Source: Cenococcum geophilum 1.58 (Eukaryota > Ascomycota > Dothideomycetes > Gloniales > Gloniaceae). Taken from it: 64,000 bases of DNA. The notes under the pieces are model-generated. The model searched no databases. It was not told where the DNA came from and saw only the letters and a program-made list of their open reading frames with translations. Within the stretch, counting starts at the first letter, position 1, and each line of letters begins with the position of its first letter. Location of the stretch: assembly GCA_001692895.1 (NCBI GenBank), contig KV748228.1, forward strand, positions 993,344 through 1,057,343. The letters run 5' to 3'. A program made the position numbers and the translations under genes. Shown here one piece after another: positions 35,491 to 46,576 of this stretch.

Positions 35491-35951
35491 TTCTAGGCAA
35501 TAACTCTTTGGGGGATTTGATAACTTAAACTATTGAGAAAAGATGCAGTTGGGAAAGCTAAGAAGATTGCTCAAAAAACCAAAGCGATTGCGGTGAATTT
35601 ACGAGTGGCGAGGAAGTGGTGCGGAAGGTGGTATAAATACCAGAAACTCGCTGGCAGCGACGCGCGCCCGTGTTCCTCCATTGTGCTGTATTTGTTTGTG
35701 ATTTTACTTGCCAAAGTAGAAAGGACGATGTATTTTTGAGGTTGACGACGACACGAGCTTGCTATACGAACCGGCCAATCATCCCTTCCACTAGATCTAC
35801 ATTGTTCCCTGCGCCACTATCTTGGCCTGAACGACACATCACCACATCCTCCCCGCCGTCGAGGTGGGCCGCCTGTTGAGAATATGACATTCTCATCATC
35901 GTTTCTTCAATCGAGTTCATCGAGGAAGTTACAGTAACAGCAGGAGAGAAA
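35491..35951. promoter_or_regulatory. shared divergent promoter (hydrolase-like gene / Zn2Cys6 factor)
   Basis: 461-bp space between divergent start codons. The neighbouring regulator may control the hydrolase-like gene; that is inference from arrangement only. No clear CGG-N-CCG palindrome was picked out. Confidence 0.4.
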
Positions 35952-37540
35952 ATGACCAACGTCCAGAAGCGGCAGAGAAGAAAGACGCCCAAGGTCAGAT
36001 CCGGGTGCATAACATGCAAGTTAGTCGAGTTTCTGCTTTAGCAAGGCTAAGGCTAATGAACGGCAGAATCCGGCGGATCAAGTGCGATGAAGGGAAACCT
36101 TCCTGCTCGAAATGCACTTCCACAGGGCGGAAGTGTGATGGGTACACGTCTAATCCTTGTTGTAATCAAAATGCCACTACAGATACTGCTCATGAGACTG
36201 CTACGACGAGCGAGGTTGGCCTGCCTATGCCGCTATTAGATGCTCAACTGCATATCAATCTTCCTTTCTATGGGTGGAATCTAGCCGAGGGTGGTAAACG
36301 AAGTATTCATCATTTCGTGCACCGATCAGCCAAAGACCTTACCGGGCCTTTCCAATCCCAAGTGTGGGGCTCGTATGTCTTGAGCCTTTGCGCTACTTCA
36401 CCAACCATACAGAATGCTGTTATTGCTCTCAGTGGCTTCCACGAAAGATTCTGTTCTCCGGCGACCGCCGTAGCTTCATTGCAAGGATGTTTTCAGCATT
36501 ACCACAAGGCCGTTAAAAACATCAACAGCCTCTTGGATGGACAAAACCGCAAGTCGACTTCGACTATTCAGGAAACACTCGTCGCCTGTGCAATATTCAT
36601 ATGCATTGAGATCTTGATAGGCAACGACGCCGCCGCGCTGACGCACCTCGAAGGGGGTCTCGGGATTCTCCGGCAAATGCGCACCACCATGAGTTCAAAT
36701 ACCTCTTCTACAACTGATCCCAAGGTAGTTGATCTGTTTGGACTTTTCGCTCGCCTTGACCTTCAAGCCCTTTCTTTTGTCGGTTCGAGGCCCTCGATAG
36801 AACCAATTCAAGTCTCAACGCCTCTGCCGAATCCTCCCGCCTCTAATCTCTACCGTGTTATCCGACGAGCTCAACACTTCCTTCGCTCTACAGCAGAGCC
36901 TTTAAAGTACTCGGACGAAATCCCTGCGGTGGCATTCCGAGAGCGAGAGTTGCATCTGGCTAACTTGGACTCATGGTATCAAGCCTTTAAATCACAACGT
37001 TCTTACATCAAAACTGCCGAGAACATCGCGAATCTCTTAGTCGTATACCACTCTACGCGCATAAAGCTTTTGGTGTGCCTGGGCCCATTCGAAATCGCAT
37101 ATGATACTTGCTCCACGAATTTTCGTGCGATCGTGGAAGCCGCAGACTGCATCTTAGCCTCACGACTGCCATCATGTCTGTCAGACGACAAAAAGTATTT
37201 CACTCTTGAGTCATCAATCATCGAGCCTCTATACTTTACATCGTTAAAGTGTCGGCACCCGCAACTCCGTCGCCGAGCGCTGTCTCTTCTCCGTCGCAGC
37301 GGTAAAGAAGGCATATGGGATGGGATAGTCATGGCTGAGATTGCGAACTTTGTAATTGCGCTCGAAGATGGCTGGACAGATAGCGACGAGTATACATCTG
37401 AGTTGTGCGTTGAGGAGTTGAGACGGGTGCACGGAACTGCGGTGCAAATCGACCGTGTGGCTAAGACGGTCGATGTTGAATGTAGCCTTCGGAGCGAGGA
37501 CGGAGTGTGGCGTTTCCGGAATGTGGTTTTGACATGGTAA
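35952..37540 (+). CDS. Zn(II)2Cys6 transcription factor
   Basis: Nuclear DNA-binding regulator. Exons 35952-36019 and 36067-37540 (intron 47 nt, donor GTTAGT, phase 2), about 513 residues. The zinc cluster is split by the intron: CITCK | IRRIKCDEGKPSCSKCTSTG, then RKCDGY, fitting C-x2-C-x6-C-x6-C-x2-C-x6-C. A basic stretch (KRQRRKTPKVRSG) precedes it. The remainder matches a fungal-specific transcription factor domain in general character: helical, with FHERFCSPATA and a central segment about EGGLGILRQM. The upstream ATG is required, because the longest uninterrupted frame starts inside the intron. Divergent partner: hydrolase-like gene at 33532-35490. Target genes unknown. Confidence 0.85.
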
Positions 37541-38258
37541 TGGTAGGTCCGTATAAGCCCAAAGAAAACATTAAATACCGGAAATGTGGGAGCTTTATTG
37601 CAAAACTCCGCTTTCAGTGATATCAAGATGGTGTCGTCAATACTCAATTTTTTTTGAGTTGGAGATGATTAACCGAGAGTTAAAATAGTCAAGGCTCGAG
37701 GTATAATGAGACCTTCCGCAAACCTTTGACCTGCCATCTAAATGGTATTTGTGTTTGCCATTGAGAATCATGTCAGAAAGACAAGCCTTACCAGCTGCGA
37801 GCGCAACCTCAGAAGAGGAACTACCCACGATAACTCTATCCACAGGAAAACATGCTCTGCCAGTAGAAGACATGGTCTACGAAGACGAACCGTCGTCAAA
37901 GCTTTCGTGGTACTAGAGGGAAAAGACACACGCCAAGAAAGCGGATTAAGCCGGGAATCAGTGGAAACTCAATGGAGGATATCGTTAGGGTTGTGGAACT
38001 CAAGAGGATTAAAGCGAGAGTTTTCATTCTGGGCTTGGGTTCTGTAGTGTGGGTGTCGAGAAGGATAACTACGCGTGATCAGCGGAAGGCACAATTCAGC
38101 ACCGCACAATGACAAATTCCAGTGTTTCTACTGGACAGATTCAATCTTTGTTAACTGTTGCATACCGTATATTCTAAACGAATTATATTATTTCTTGAAC
38201 GATGGTTCCGAGTTAAGAAAGCCAGAAAAGGCACGATGTGAAGAATAGTTGAAGCTAC
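37541..38258. other. intergenic, no gene seen
   Basis: 3' flank of the Zn2Cys6 gene. A short frame on the plus strand (37742-38047) has no recognisable domain. Confidence 0.35.
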
Positions 38259-38827
38259 CTAGTCACCCAAATCATATTCCGTTTCGCCTTCTAGGTCATC
38301 TCGAGACTTGTATATTACTCTCTTTCCGGTGATGTAATCTACTGCACGAATCCACTCGCCGGGAAGAGCGCATATCTGATCAATCTGTAGCACTCTCATC
38401 CGAGGCAAATTTGGCGCTATGGCAGATGCAGCATCGGCGAGGTCCTTCATTAGGTATTGCTTCTGATTTATCATTTCCAGAGGATGGAATTTGCGCGACA
38501 GCGGTGAGTGTAGCCTTGCGTCATTGGTGATCCGTACATGTCGTGGTTGTTCAACGTGATGACCAATTCTTCAATGGGTGGATGCTGCGTGTATCCTTCC
38601 ACGTTTAGGATCTCAGGACAGATATTCTTCATTCGAACATGGAGCACTCGTAGGGTACGGAAATGCTTTGCGATGAGAAAACAGGTATGGAAGCGGCTCT
38701 ACACACCGCCTTCGTCCTCGATTATCCGGCCAGCGGTATCGATAAGCAGGTGCGTCAGACCGTGAGCAAGATTGGGAGATAGAATATGCCTAATCGAGGA
38801 GTCGAGCAGATTTGGCTCCCGTGGCCA
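38259..38827 (-). pseudogene. F-box/LRR-like fungal protein, C-terminal pseudogene
   Basis: Minus-strand remnant of the fungal F-box-type family with irregular leucine-rich C-terminus. Readable pieces in order: WPREPNLLDSSIRHILSPNL, AHGLTHLLIDTAGRIIEDEG, a TAG, then CFLIAKHFRTLRVLHVRM, NICPEIL, IEELVITLNN, a frameshift near 38540, then RLHSPLSRKFHPLEMINQ and NLPRMRVLQID, ending VIYKSRDDLEGETEYDLGD. No F-box start is found upstream, so the 5' half is missing. At least one nonsense codon and one frameshift separate the pieces. Confidence 0.6.
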
Positions 38828-40226
38828 TGTAAATGTCCCCCCCCTTTTATAAGATGGCCTATGTCTCTAACTGTCGAGTCCTCGTCCGACTGGCCTGTGT
38901 TTCCCCTACAGCGCCTCCCATATATGCCTGCGTTAGGTTGCGTGCACCACGCCTATTAAGACCCTCCTGTGAGTCGCCTGTGAGTCGACTAAGTCGAACG
39001 CCATGGGGCCGTCGAAGCTGGCCTGTGTTTCCGCTGCTTAGAGCTTAGCCCGTGTTTCCACCTCGTTAAGCCGTCTGGTCGCCGTCGCGTCGCTGTCGCT
39101 GTCGACCAGGTCGCGCGCACCACGCCTATTAAGACCCTCTTCTGAGTTGCCTGGGTGTGCCGGATACCAGATAGGCCCTTGGAGGGGCCTTAACGAGTTC
39201 TCTAGGCAGGGCCTTAACAAGTTTCGTACGAATAAATCTGCGACGCGTTAACCTTAATAAGTTCTTATAAAAAGGAGGATTCCTACGCCCTCGTCGCTGT
39301 GATCTTAGAGCTAGTGCAAGCCCAAGGGTGTCCTGTTATACGCCTAGGACGCGTCCACGTCGACTGGCTGGATAAGGCCAGTTTCGGGTCTGGCTGTGAG
39401 CCAGGTAGCTGTATATCGGGTGGTTTTCGTATCCCAGTTTCCCTTGATAGGCGTAGAACAGGAGCTCCAAGCGGAGGCAGTAAGGCTCCTAGTGTTGTTG
39501 AGGGCGATGTACGCGTCGCGGGCTCAACACCAGAGTCGCAACGACAGCGTGCTGCACGCGCTGCGACGGCTCCCTACCATCGCCTCTGCACTTGGCCATC
39601 AAGAGGAACGGATTCCAGATGATGTTTCCACCTGCGGCGACGTGGACGCGTGCAGTAGGGTTTCGCGGGCCTTGGCCGGTGCGGGTCGGCCGCCCTCCCT
39701 GCTTGTGGTGGCGACCTGCAGTGCGGAATCATTTTAATACCAATAGATGACGGTCGTGGGCATGCTTACTCGGCTTGACCCGTTCCACCTTTTGGACTAT
39801 TTTCTATTTATTAAATAATCCCTTCGAGGCTACGCCTAGGAGACACGAGTATTGGAGTAAGCGTTGTATGAGCACTGTGAGTTTGAAGATTATCCTAATG
39901 GGAGTATCAGGGCTGATTCCGCCTTTGCCGCGCCACGCTCTCCAAGGCTAATCCCTAACATTGCTTTTTCTTCCCTTAGGCCTACCGTATCCAAACAACT
40001 ACAAATTCAGCTGCTCAGTGTAGGGTTCGAAGTAATTTCCCTAGGTCCTACATACAAGCAGTTGCCACCTATTCTCGTCAGGAAAGCTTTTACGCGTCAG
40101 ACTTTGATGTTTGTTCTAGTGGGTTCTACGCCGTTGATGCCATTGTGACGATCTGCGTAACGCCCCGCCTACTCAGTGTCAGAACATTACAGCTTATACC
40201 CAAGCTATTTCTTCCGTGGGAGACAG
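38828..40226. other. intergenic, repeat-bearing, probably decayed transposon DNA
   Basis: No gene supported. Contains short direct repeats (GCACCACGCCTATTAAGACC at 38944 and 39117; GGCCTGTGTTTCC at about 38891 and 39018) and a segment near 39673-39704 that recurs near 49013 and, inverted, near 51395. Open frames at 39299-39737 and 39864-40148 show no domain. Confidence 0.4.
38944..39139 (+). repeat. 23-bp direct repeat pair
   Basis: Copies at 38944-38966 and 39117-39139, 173 bp apart, start GCACCACGCCTATTAAGACC. They may be internal repeats of a decayed element. Confidence 0.6.
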
Positions 40227-43200
40227 ATGGGTGTTTTCAAATACGAAACGATTGATCTTGAGGGGCCTGCTTTTCGGCTGCTACGACTTTTTAAAGGCAG
40301 AGAGTCCGAGATCGAGTGCGAGCTTTGTCAAGCCTGGCTCCACGACGACAGCGCGATTTCCTATGAGGCTTTGTCATATATATGGGGCGGCACAGAAATG
40401 TCTGAACGCATAAAGATAAACGGGAGAACTCTTAGTATCACTGAAAACCTATACTTAGCGCTTCAGTATCTCCGTTTGCAGGATACGGACCGGATACTTT
40501 GGGTTGATGCTATTTGTATCAACCAAAGCAACGAGAAAGAACGAGGACATCAGGTTCAACAAATGGGGAATATATATTCTCAGGCTGATCGGGTTATTCT
40601 CTGGCTAGGACCAGCGACATACGACACAAACGTCCTCATGGACTCTCTAAAGCGACTGCAGGAAGAGAGTATTAAGCATGCGTGTAAGGACTGGAAACTC
40701 GCGGACAAGCGCTGGATGGACCTTTGGTTATCAGTACAACCTACCTTAAGGAGTCAGCATCCAGGTCTGGTAACCCGACAGCGTGAAGGTATGGAGTGCC
40801 TCTTAGGGCGGCCTTGGTTTAAGAGAGTGTGGATTTTGCAAGAAGTCGCCAACGCGAAAGCCGCTGTAGTCTGTAGCGGTACTAGGTCTATCTCGGCACG
40901 CATCTTTGCCCTTGCGCCGTTGCTAATAGGCGCAAAACCAGAACCTCATTGTCAAGCCGTCTTGGATATAATGCCAGGTTCATCGAGAAAAGAGTCTTGG
41001 TGGAGCCAGAAGCGAGATCTTTATACTCTCTTACTGAAGTTTAGGGAAAGTAAAGCAACCGACCAACGGGATATAATATACGCGCTACTTGGTATATCCT
41101 CTGATGCGCGGGACACTGATAATCTGCGTGCAGATTATACAAAAACCGTCCAGCAAGTGGTCCATAACGCCACATTATTCTTATTCGGCCTAACCGACTT
41201 CCCTTATCATACAATGGCGGAATTCATTTGCAATTTCACTTCCTTAAACACAATACATCTGAGCAGAGTTGCGACATCATGTAATGTGAATACTATAGCC
41301 GATTTTCTGGAGCAGAGAGGAGACGATGTTAATATCACAGAAGAGGTAGTTAAAGCCGCAGCAGGGAATGTAGAGAGTGGAAAAGAAGTAATGGTCTTTC
41401 TCCTGGAGCAGAGAGCAGAGGAGGTGCTTATAGCCGCGGCACGGAGCGGAAAAGAGGTAATGGCGGTTCTTCTAAAGCAGGGAGGAGCCAAAGTTAAGAT
41501 TACAGAAGAGGTGGTTAAGGCAGCAGTACGGAGCGGAGGGAAGGTAATGGCGGTTCTTCTGAAGCAGGGAGGAGCTAAAGTTAGTATTACAGAAGGGGTG
41601 GTTAAGGCGGCAGTACGGAGCGGAGGGGAGGTAATAGCCGTTCTTCTGGAGCAGAGGGCAGAGGAGGTGCTTATAGCCGCGGCACGGAGCGGAAAAGAGG
41701 TGATGGCGGTTCTTCTAAAGCAGAAAAGAGTTAAAGTTAAGATCACAGAAGAGGTGGTTAAAGCTGCAGTAGGGAATAGTTGCAGTGGAGATAAAGTAAT
41801 AGGACTTCTTCTTGAACAGCGAGGAGAGGAAGTCAATATTACAGAAGAGGTGCTTATAGCCGCAGCACAGAGTGGAAAAGAGGTAATGGCGGTTCTTCTA
41901 GAGCAGAGAGCAGAGGAAGTACTTATAGCCGCGGCACGGAGCGGAAAAGAGGTAATGGGGGTTCTTCTTAAGCAGGGAGGAGCTAAAGTTAAGATTACAG
42001 AAGAGGTGGTTAAAGCCGCAGTAGGGAATAGTTGTAGTGGAAATGAAGTAATAGGACTTCTTGAACAGCGAGGGAGAGGGAAGTTAATATTACAGAAGAG
42101 GTGCTTATAGCCGCGGCATGGAGCGGAAAAGAGGTAATGGCGGTCCTTCTAAAGCAGGGAGGAGCCAAAGTTAGGATTACAGAAGAGGTGGTTAAAGCCG
42201 CAGTAGGGAATAGTTGCAGTGGAAATGAAGTAATAGGACTTCTTCTTGAACAGCGAGGAGAGGAAGTTAATATTACAGGAAGAGGTGCTTATAGCCGCGG
42301 CATGGAGCGGAAAAAAGAGGTAATGGCGGGTCCTTCTAAAGCAGGGAGGAGCCAAAGTTTAGGATTACAGAAGAGGTGGTTAAGCCGCAGTAGGGAATAG
42401 TTGCAGTGGGAAATGAAGTAATAGGACTTCTTCTTGAACAGCGAGGAGAGGAAGTTAATATTACCGAAGAGGTGCTTATAGCCGCGGCACGGAGCGGAAA
42501 AGAGGTGGATGGCGGTTCTTCTAAAGCCGAGGAGGAGCCAAGGTTAAGATTACGGAAGAGGGTGGTTAAGGCGGCAGTACGGAGTAGAAAAGAGGTAACG
42601 GCGCTTCTTCTGGAGCAGAGGGCAGAGGAGGTGCTTATAGCCGCGGCACGGAGCGGAAAAGAGGTAATAGCGCTTCTTCTGGAGCAGAGAGCAGAGGAAG
42701 TGCTTATAGCCGCAGCACGGAGCGGAAGAGAGGTTATGGGGGTTCTTCTTAAGCAGGGAGGAGCTAAAGTTAAGATTACAGAAGAGGTGCTTATAGCCGC
42801 GGTACAGAGCGGAAAGGAGGTGATGGCGGTTCTTCTTGAGCAGGGAGCTAAAGTTAAGATTACAGAAAAGGTGGTTAAGGCGGCAGTACGAAGCGGAGGG
42901 GAGGTAATGACGGTTCTTCTAGAGCAGAGAGCAGAGGAAGTGCTTATAGCCGCGGCACAGAGTGGAAGGGAGGTGATAGCGGTCCTTCTAAAGCAGAGAG
43001 GAGCTAAAGTTAAGATTACAGAAGAGGTGGTTAAAGCCGTAGTAGGGAATAGTTGTAGTGGAAATAAAGTAATAGGACTTCTTCTTAAACAGCAAGGAGA
43101 GGAAGTTAATATTACAGAAGAGGTGCTTATAACCGCGGCACGGAGCGGAAAAGAGGTGATGGCGGTCCTTCTAAAGCAGGAAAGAGCCAAAGTTAAGATT

Positions 43201-43404
43201 ACAGAAGAGGTGGTTAAAGCAGCAATGGAGAATTACAGTAGCGGAAAAGCAATACTGGCACTTTTATTTGAAGTGTTCCCAGATACACTGCAGGAAATAC
43301 TAATTACCAATTATAACTTCAAGCGATTTACGAAAACTCTTTTTAGGGTGAGGGTCGGTGGCAGTTGGGCATATTTTAGAACTAGACATAGAGAAGGAGT
43401 TTAG
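40227..43404 (+). CDS. HET-domain protein with C-terminal short-repeat array (frame interrupted)
   Basis: The N-terminal half is a heterokaryon-incompatibility (HET) domain, the cell-death-linked domain of fungal nonself recognition: start FKYETIDLEGPAFRLLRL, then ISYEALSYIWGG, RILWVDAICINQSNEKERGH, VILWLGPA, GRPWFKRVWILQEVANA and DQRDIIYALLGIS. ATG 40227 fits the family start; upstream only a GTG is available. From about 41290 the chain turns into roughly twenty repeats of about 24-33 residues of the type EEVVKAAVRSGGEVMAVLLE, with units of two lengths. The array runs to about 43290 and ends in a non-repeat tail. The reading frame is not continuous over the array: it falls into three main open segments with several small breaks, clustered in the middle. 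These could be real decay or base-calling error in near-identical repeats. Confidence 0.85.
41290..43290 (+). repeat. coding tandem array, about 20 or more units of ~72-99 nt
   Basis: Units encode variants of ITEEVVKAAVxSGxEVMAVL; a shorter variant reads EVLIAAARSGKEVMAVLLEQ. DNA identity between distant units is very high, implying recent duplication or gene conversion. Such arrays on HET/NLR-type genes are expected to vary in unit number between strains. Confidence 0.9.
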
Positions 43405-43614
43405 TGCCTGTTTTGGTATGTCTACGTTGACAATTAGTAGTTGCACGAGCTTACAAGTACAGATGGTCTGACCTATATACGCAGTATTTTGTGGGGAATT
43501 TTGAGCTTAGAGGGGTTTCGGCTAGCTTAGAGCCTTCTAGTATACCCTGTAACGTACCGGAATCGGGGACGGTTGGGGGAGGTCGGAGGCCTGCTATCGT
43601 AGGTGACGGGGACC

Positions 43615-43790
43615 TGTCGACCTGAATCGGATTTTGTCACCTTGACTTGGTCACTGACCCCTTGACTCAGTCACCGACCCCTTGACTCGGTCACCGACTA
43701 AGTCACCCTCGTGTATATATAGAGGCCCTAGAGCCACCTTCAATAGATAGACTTCTCATTCTCGACCTGCGCACGGACCTCCGATTGACA
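43615..43790 (+). repeat. probable solo Copia-type LTR (176 bp)
   Basis: Starts TGTCGACCTGAATCGGA and ends CCGATTGACA, the same terminal bases as the Copia LTR at 30588-30816, with a shared layout (TATATATAGAGG promoter-like centre, GCACGGACCTCCGATTGACA end). It contains three near-copies of CCTTGACTCGGTCACCGA. Flanks GGACC and GGACG agree at 4 of 5. No internal region. Confidence 0.6.
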
Positions 43791-43811
43791 GGACGAGACG
43801 GAATACGTTAG

Positions 43812-43915
43812 GGTGGGGACATCCTTCCACGCTGACCAGCATGGCTAACTTGGCGTCGACGTACAGGAATCAAGGGCGGTGGAAGGAGGCCGAAGAGCTG
43901 GAGGTGCAAGTCAGA
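43812..43915 (+). pseudogene. TPR-gene fragment
   Basis: About 100 bp nearly identical to a repeat unit of the TPR gene at 49341-51168 (LASTYRNQGRWKEAEEL in that frame). It lies directly after a solo LTR and is too short to function. Orphan repeat unit left by duplication or loss. Confidence 0.65.
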
Positions 43916-44319
43916 CATGGCAATAATCAGTTCGTTAGTTACGGTTGTGTTGGATTACATAGTAACATAACTAACCAAATCATAATCGCATCTGCTGATT
44001 ATGTTACGTAGATACAACTATATAACTAAATCGGATAAGAAAAGAAGATTGTGGTGGCAACATTTAGCGCTATCCCACTTCGACACCGTTACGTATCAGT
44101 CGTAACATGCTTAGCCCGACCAGCTCCGCCGTTGCACAAGTCTCAACCCAATAGACTTCAACTTCACAAAGAACAACAAGAAGTTTTTATAGCGCCTTAG
44201 GTCGCCATATTTACTAAATCTTTTTAGAGTAGGTTCTAAGCGAGCTACAAGTATGTACTCACTCCATCTGCTCGCTTATTTAGGAGCTTCAAGCGATGGC
44301 TCTGTAAGGATGCGGAGGG

Positions 44320-44502
44320 TCAAGGATCCGTTTCCGTAGCTGGAAGCATTTTTATTAGAGATATGACCTCTTCGTTGCGGCTTGCAGATTTCAAAGCAAA
44401 TGCGAGGTTAGCCATGCCGGTCAGCGTGTCTAGATGCTTCGCCCCAAGCCCGTTCTTGCGAGTATCCATTACTTGCACCTCCCTCACCTCAACCACCTCC
44501 AC
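44320..44502 (-). pseudogene. TPR C-terminal fragment
   Basis: Minus-strand frame reading VQVMDTRKNGLGAKHLDTLT, then MANLAFALKSASRNEEVISL and a short tail. It matches the last TPR unit plus C-terminal cap of kinesin-light-chain-type fungal TPR proteins like the one at 49341. The gene body is absent. Confidence 0.6.
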
Positions 44503-44624
44503 TAGCCTTCGCTCTGATAGGTTGATGCCGGGTTGGCTTTACCAGTAAGGATTCCAAAGGTGGCCGGACAGGAGACCTTATAGAAGGATAGGGAACTTTT
44601 GACGGTGTACCTATGTCCCTGAAA

Positions 44625-45386
44625 TCAAATTGTGCCAAGACGAAGTTCTAATACGGGTCTTCTGACTCCCAAAAAGTAGCCATCCTCGCAGCGGGCAAGG
44701 ACCTTTGGGTCCCGTGCCATAAGTGACTGAGAGTAATAAATGCATAAAATACGCGATAGCCAAAGAGCAACTGCATAGGAAACGACTACTCGTAAGGCCG
44801 ATTTGGCAGACGTGGTGTACTGATATACGAATAAAAAGGTAAAGAATATTGTTATAAGAGACTGGAAAAGCCCAGGAAGCAGCCTTAGAATGGGATATAC
44901 CACAAACTTTCGGCTATAAAGAATAAATTGACTAGATATTCCCTTACTTAAGTGCTTATGGTATGTCAGCCGCAAGTAAAAATACCAAGAGAGACTAGCT
45001 AGTGGGCCGATGCCGGTAAACAATATAAGCCAGACTATATCTCCTATAGCGCAGCCGAGAAATTGTGGGCCTTTAGGCCTCGAAAGGGCGTGGTTCAAAA
45101 GCATAGGGGATGAGATAATTAGTACTTGCACGAACGAGAAAAAAACGGGATATAGTACTTTTTTGCGGCTTCGGTGTCTGTTATAGATATCTAGCCTTTA
45201 TCGGATCGTTCGGTCTACCTCTATTTCGTTAATATATAGAAAACAAGAGATTTGGCGCACCGGTAAGCCGAAGGTTCCTGTCGCAGTCCAAATACAAACA
45301 GTATGCTCGTCCATTAGAAAGAGCTCCAGAACGTTGGCCGTGGGTAGTGCCCAAACGCAGATTAGTACTGGAATTAGCGCGACCAT
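44625..45386 (-). pseudogene. multi-pass membrane protein, one premature stop
   Basis: A single minus-strand frame from ATG 45386 to the stop at 44625 (254 codons) is interrupted only by one TAA at about 45198-45200. Hydrophobic segments: MVALIPVLICVWALPTANVL, DIVWLILFTGIGPLASLSWY, PGLFQSLITIFFTFLFVY, LRVVVSYAVALWLSRILCIY. The stop lies in a polar loop (VDRTIR | RLDIYNRHRSRKK) where a glutamine codon changed by one C-to-T would restore sense, so a recent nonsense mutation is likely. Alternatively a short intron removes it, though no in-phase pair was found. Family not recognised; an N-terminal exon may be missing. Confidence 0.5.
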
Positions 45387-46576
45387 TGCTGTGCTAGCTG
45401 ATGAAATCTATTTAGAGTACTCGCTTTGTAAAGCTAGAAATGCATTTATATAGTCTACACACTGGTGATTTAGCGAGAAGGGAGCCATCCTTGCGAGAGC
45501 TTTGGTGATTAATAATATAATGTTGCTCGCTACGCAAGATTAATAAAGCTTGAAAGAAATAAGGCGGTAGGAGATTGAAGTTTCTTCGTGTTGTAAGCAA
45601 AAGGGTAAATAAAACAGTATGATATACAAGTAGAGATTTTATAGTCCCCTTTTGCCATCTTCAGGGATACCAGTCTTTGTGGAGGCTGTGGTTCAGAGGG
45701 CAGCACTCAACACGGACGCCTAAGCCCCCTGCTGCGCATTGTTTCGCCTAAAGTTGCTTGTACAATTTCCATACTGGGTGGCAAATTATTCGTGGCTCCA
45801 ATCAGTTCCAGAACGTGGTCCACGGTCCCCGTCTTGATTCGCTAGATGACAATTTAGGCACGGTTGGTTGAGGAAAGGGCGGCTGCATCGGGTTGGCTGT
45901 GCTCAATCATTAAACAAGAGTTAAGGGCCCGCTTTCAGAAGGCATCGATATCAAGCTCCCCCAATTAGGCTGCTCTCTGCCCACTCAAAGGACTGAATTG
46001 GACCCAGCGATGATGATTGCTGCTCCGGAAAGACCAATGCGAGGCTCAGTGAAGGGCCTGGGTTTGGCGAAACATACGCAGCAGACCCGTGAGCCCACAA
46101 AGCTGCGAGGGAGGTCCTATTTTGTAGAGAGTGTTGCCGTTCATCTTTAGCTCGCGGAGGCTGAGTAGGCAGGCGCGGCTGAACTGTTGGCAGTTACCTC
46201 AGCAAGGTCAGACCGTAAAATCAATTAGCGGACATACGTATATCCGCAAGCGGATATCGCTAACCTTTTTTGTCAAAAAGTTAATTCTATCCCTTTGTGT
46301 GGACTTTTCGTCCATTAGGCGCTTCGGGCGCTCCTGCCTGGGTTAGCATGCTACAGGCACCCTAGCTAGCGTGATTTTATTAGCAAGCCTTACCAAAACG
46401 CGATGCCGATAAAATGCTGTAGAAGGCTACTACTAAAAACACTTATATATATTTTAAGGAAGTTAGGCAAAAAGCCGTAATATATAACGTTATAACTATA
46501 GATTTCTACCCTTTCTCTATTAATCAGCTACTAATTATATAGGAAAATCCTCTATTAAAGTCCTCCTTTAAATTAC
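45387..46576. other. spacer, degraded sequence
   Basis: No intact gene. From about 46380 it becomes AT-rich and TAG/TAA-rich, RIP-like, and continues beyond the transposon at 48634, so the Fot/pogo element inserted into already repetitive DNA. Confidence 0.4.

Larger units (their letters stand above)
43405..44319. other. repeat-rich spacer after the HET gene
   Basis: Holds a solo LTR and a TPR relic (listed separately). Between 43918 and 44030 is an AT-rich stretch starting GGCAATAATCAG, with phrases related to DNA at 33028 and 33390-33480. No intact gene seen. Confidence 0.4.

Noticed and set aside
40010-40050. tRNA-like T-arm (GGTTCGAA)
   Set aside because: No matching acceptor, D-arm or anticodon stem could be drawn around it.
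39396-40148. Open frames just upstream of the HET gene
   Set aside because: No domain, overlapping frames, and embedded in sequence with dispersed repeats.
41207-43190. Long antisense open frames across the HET repeat array
   Set aside because: They are periodic mirrors of the coding repeats (Ser/Thr/Leu-rich, same period) and carry no independent domain.
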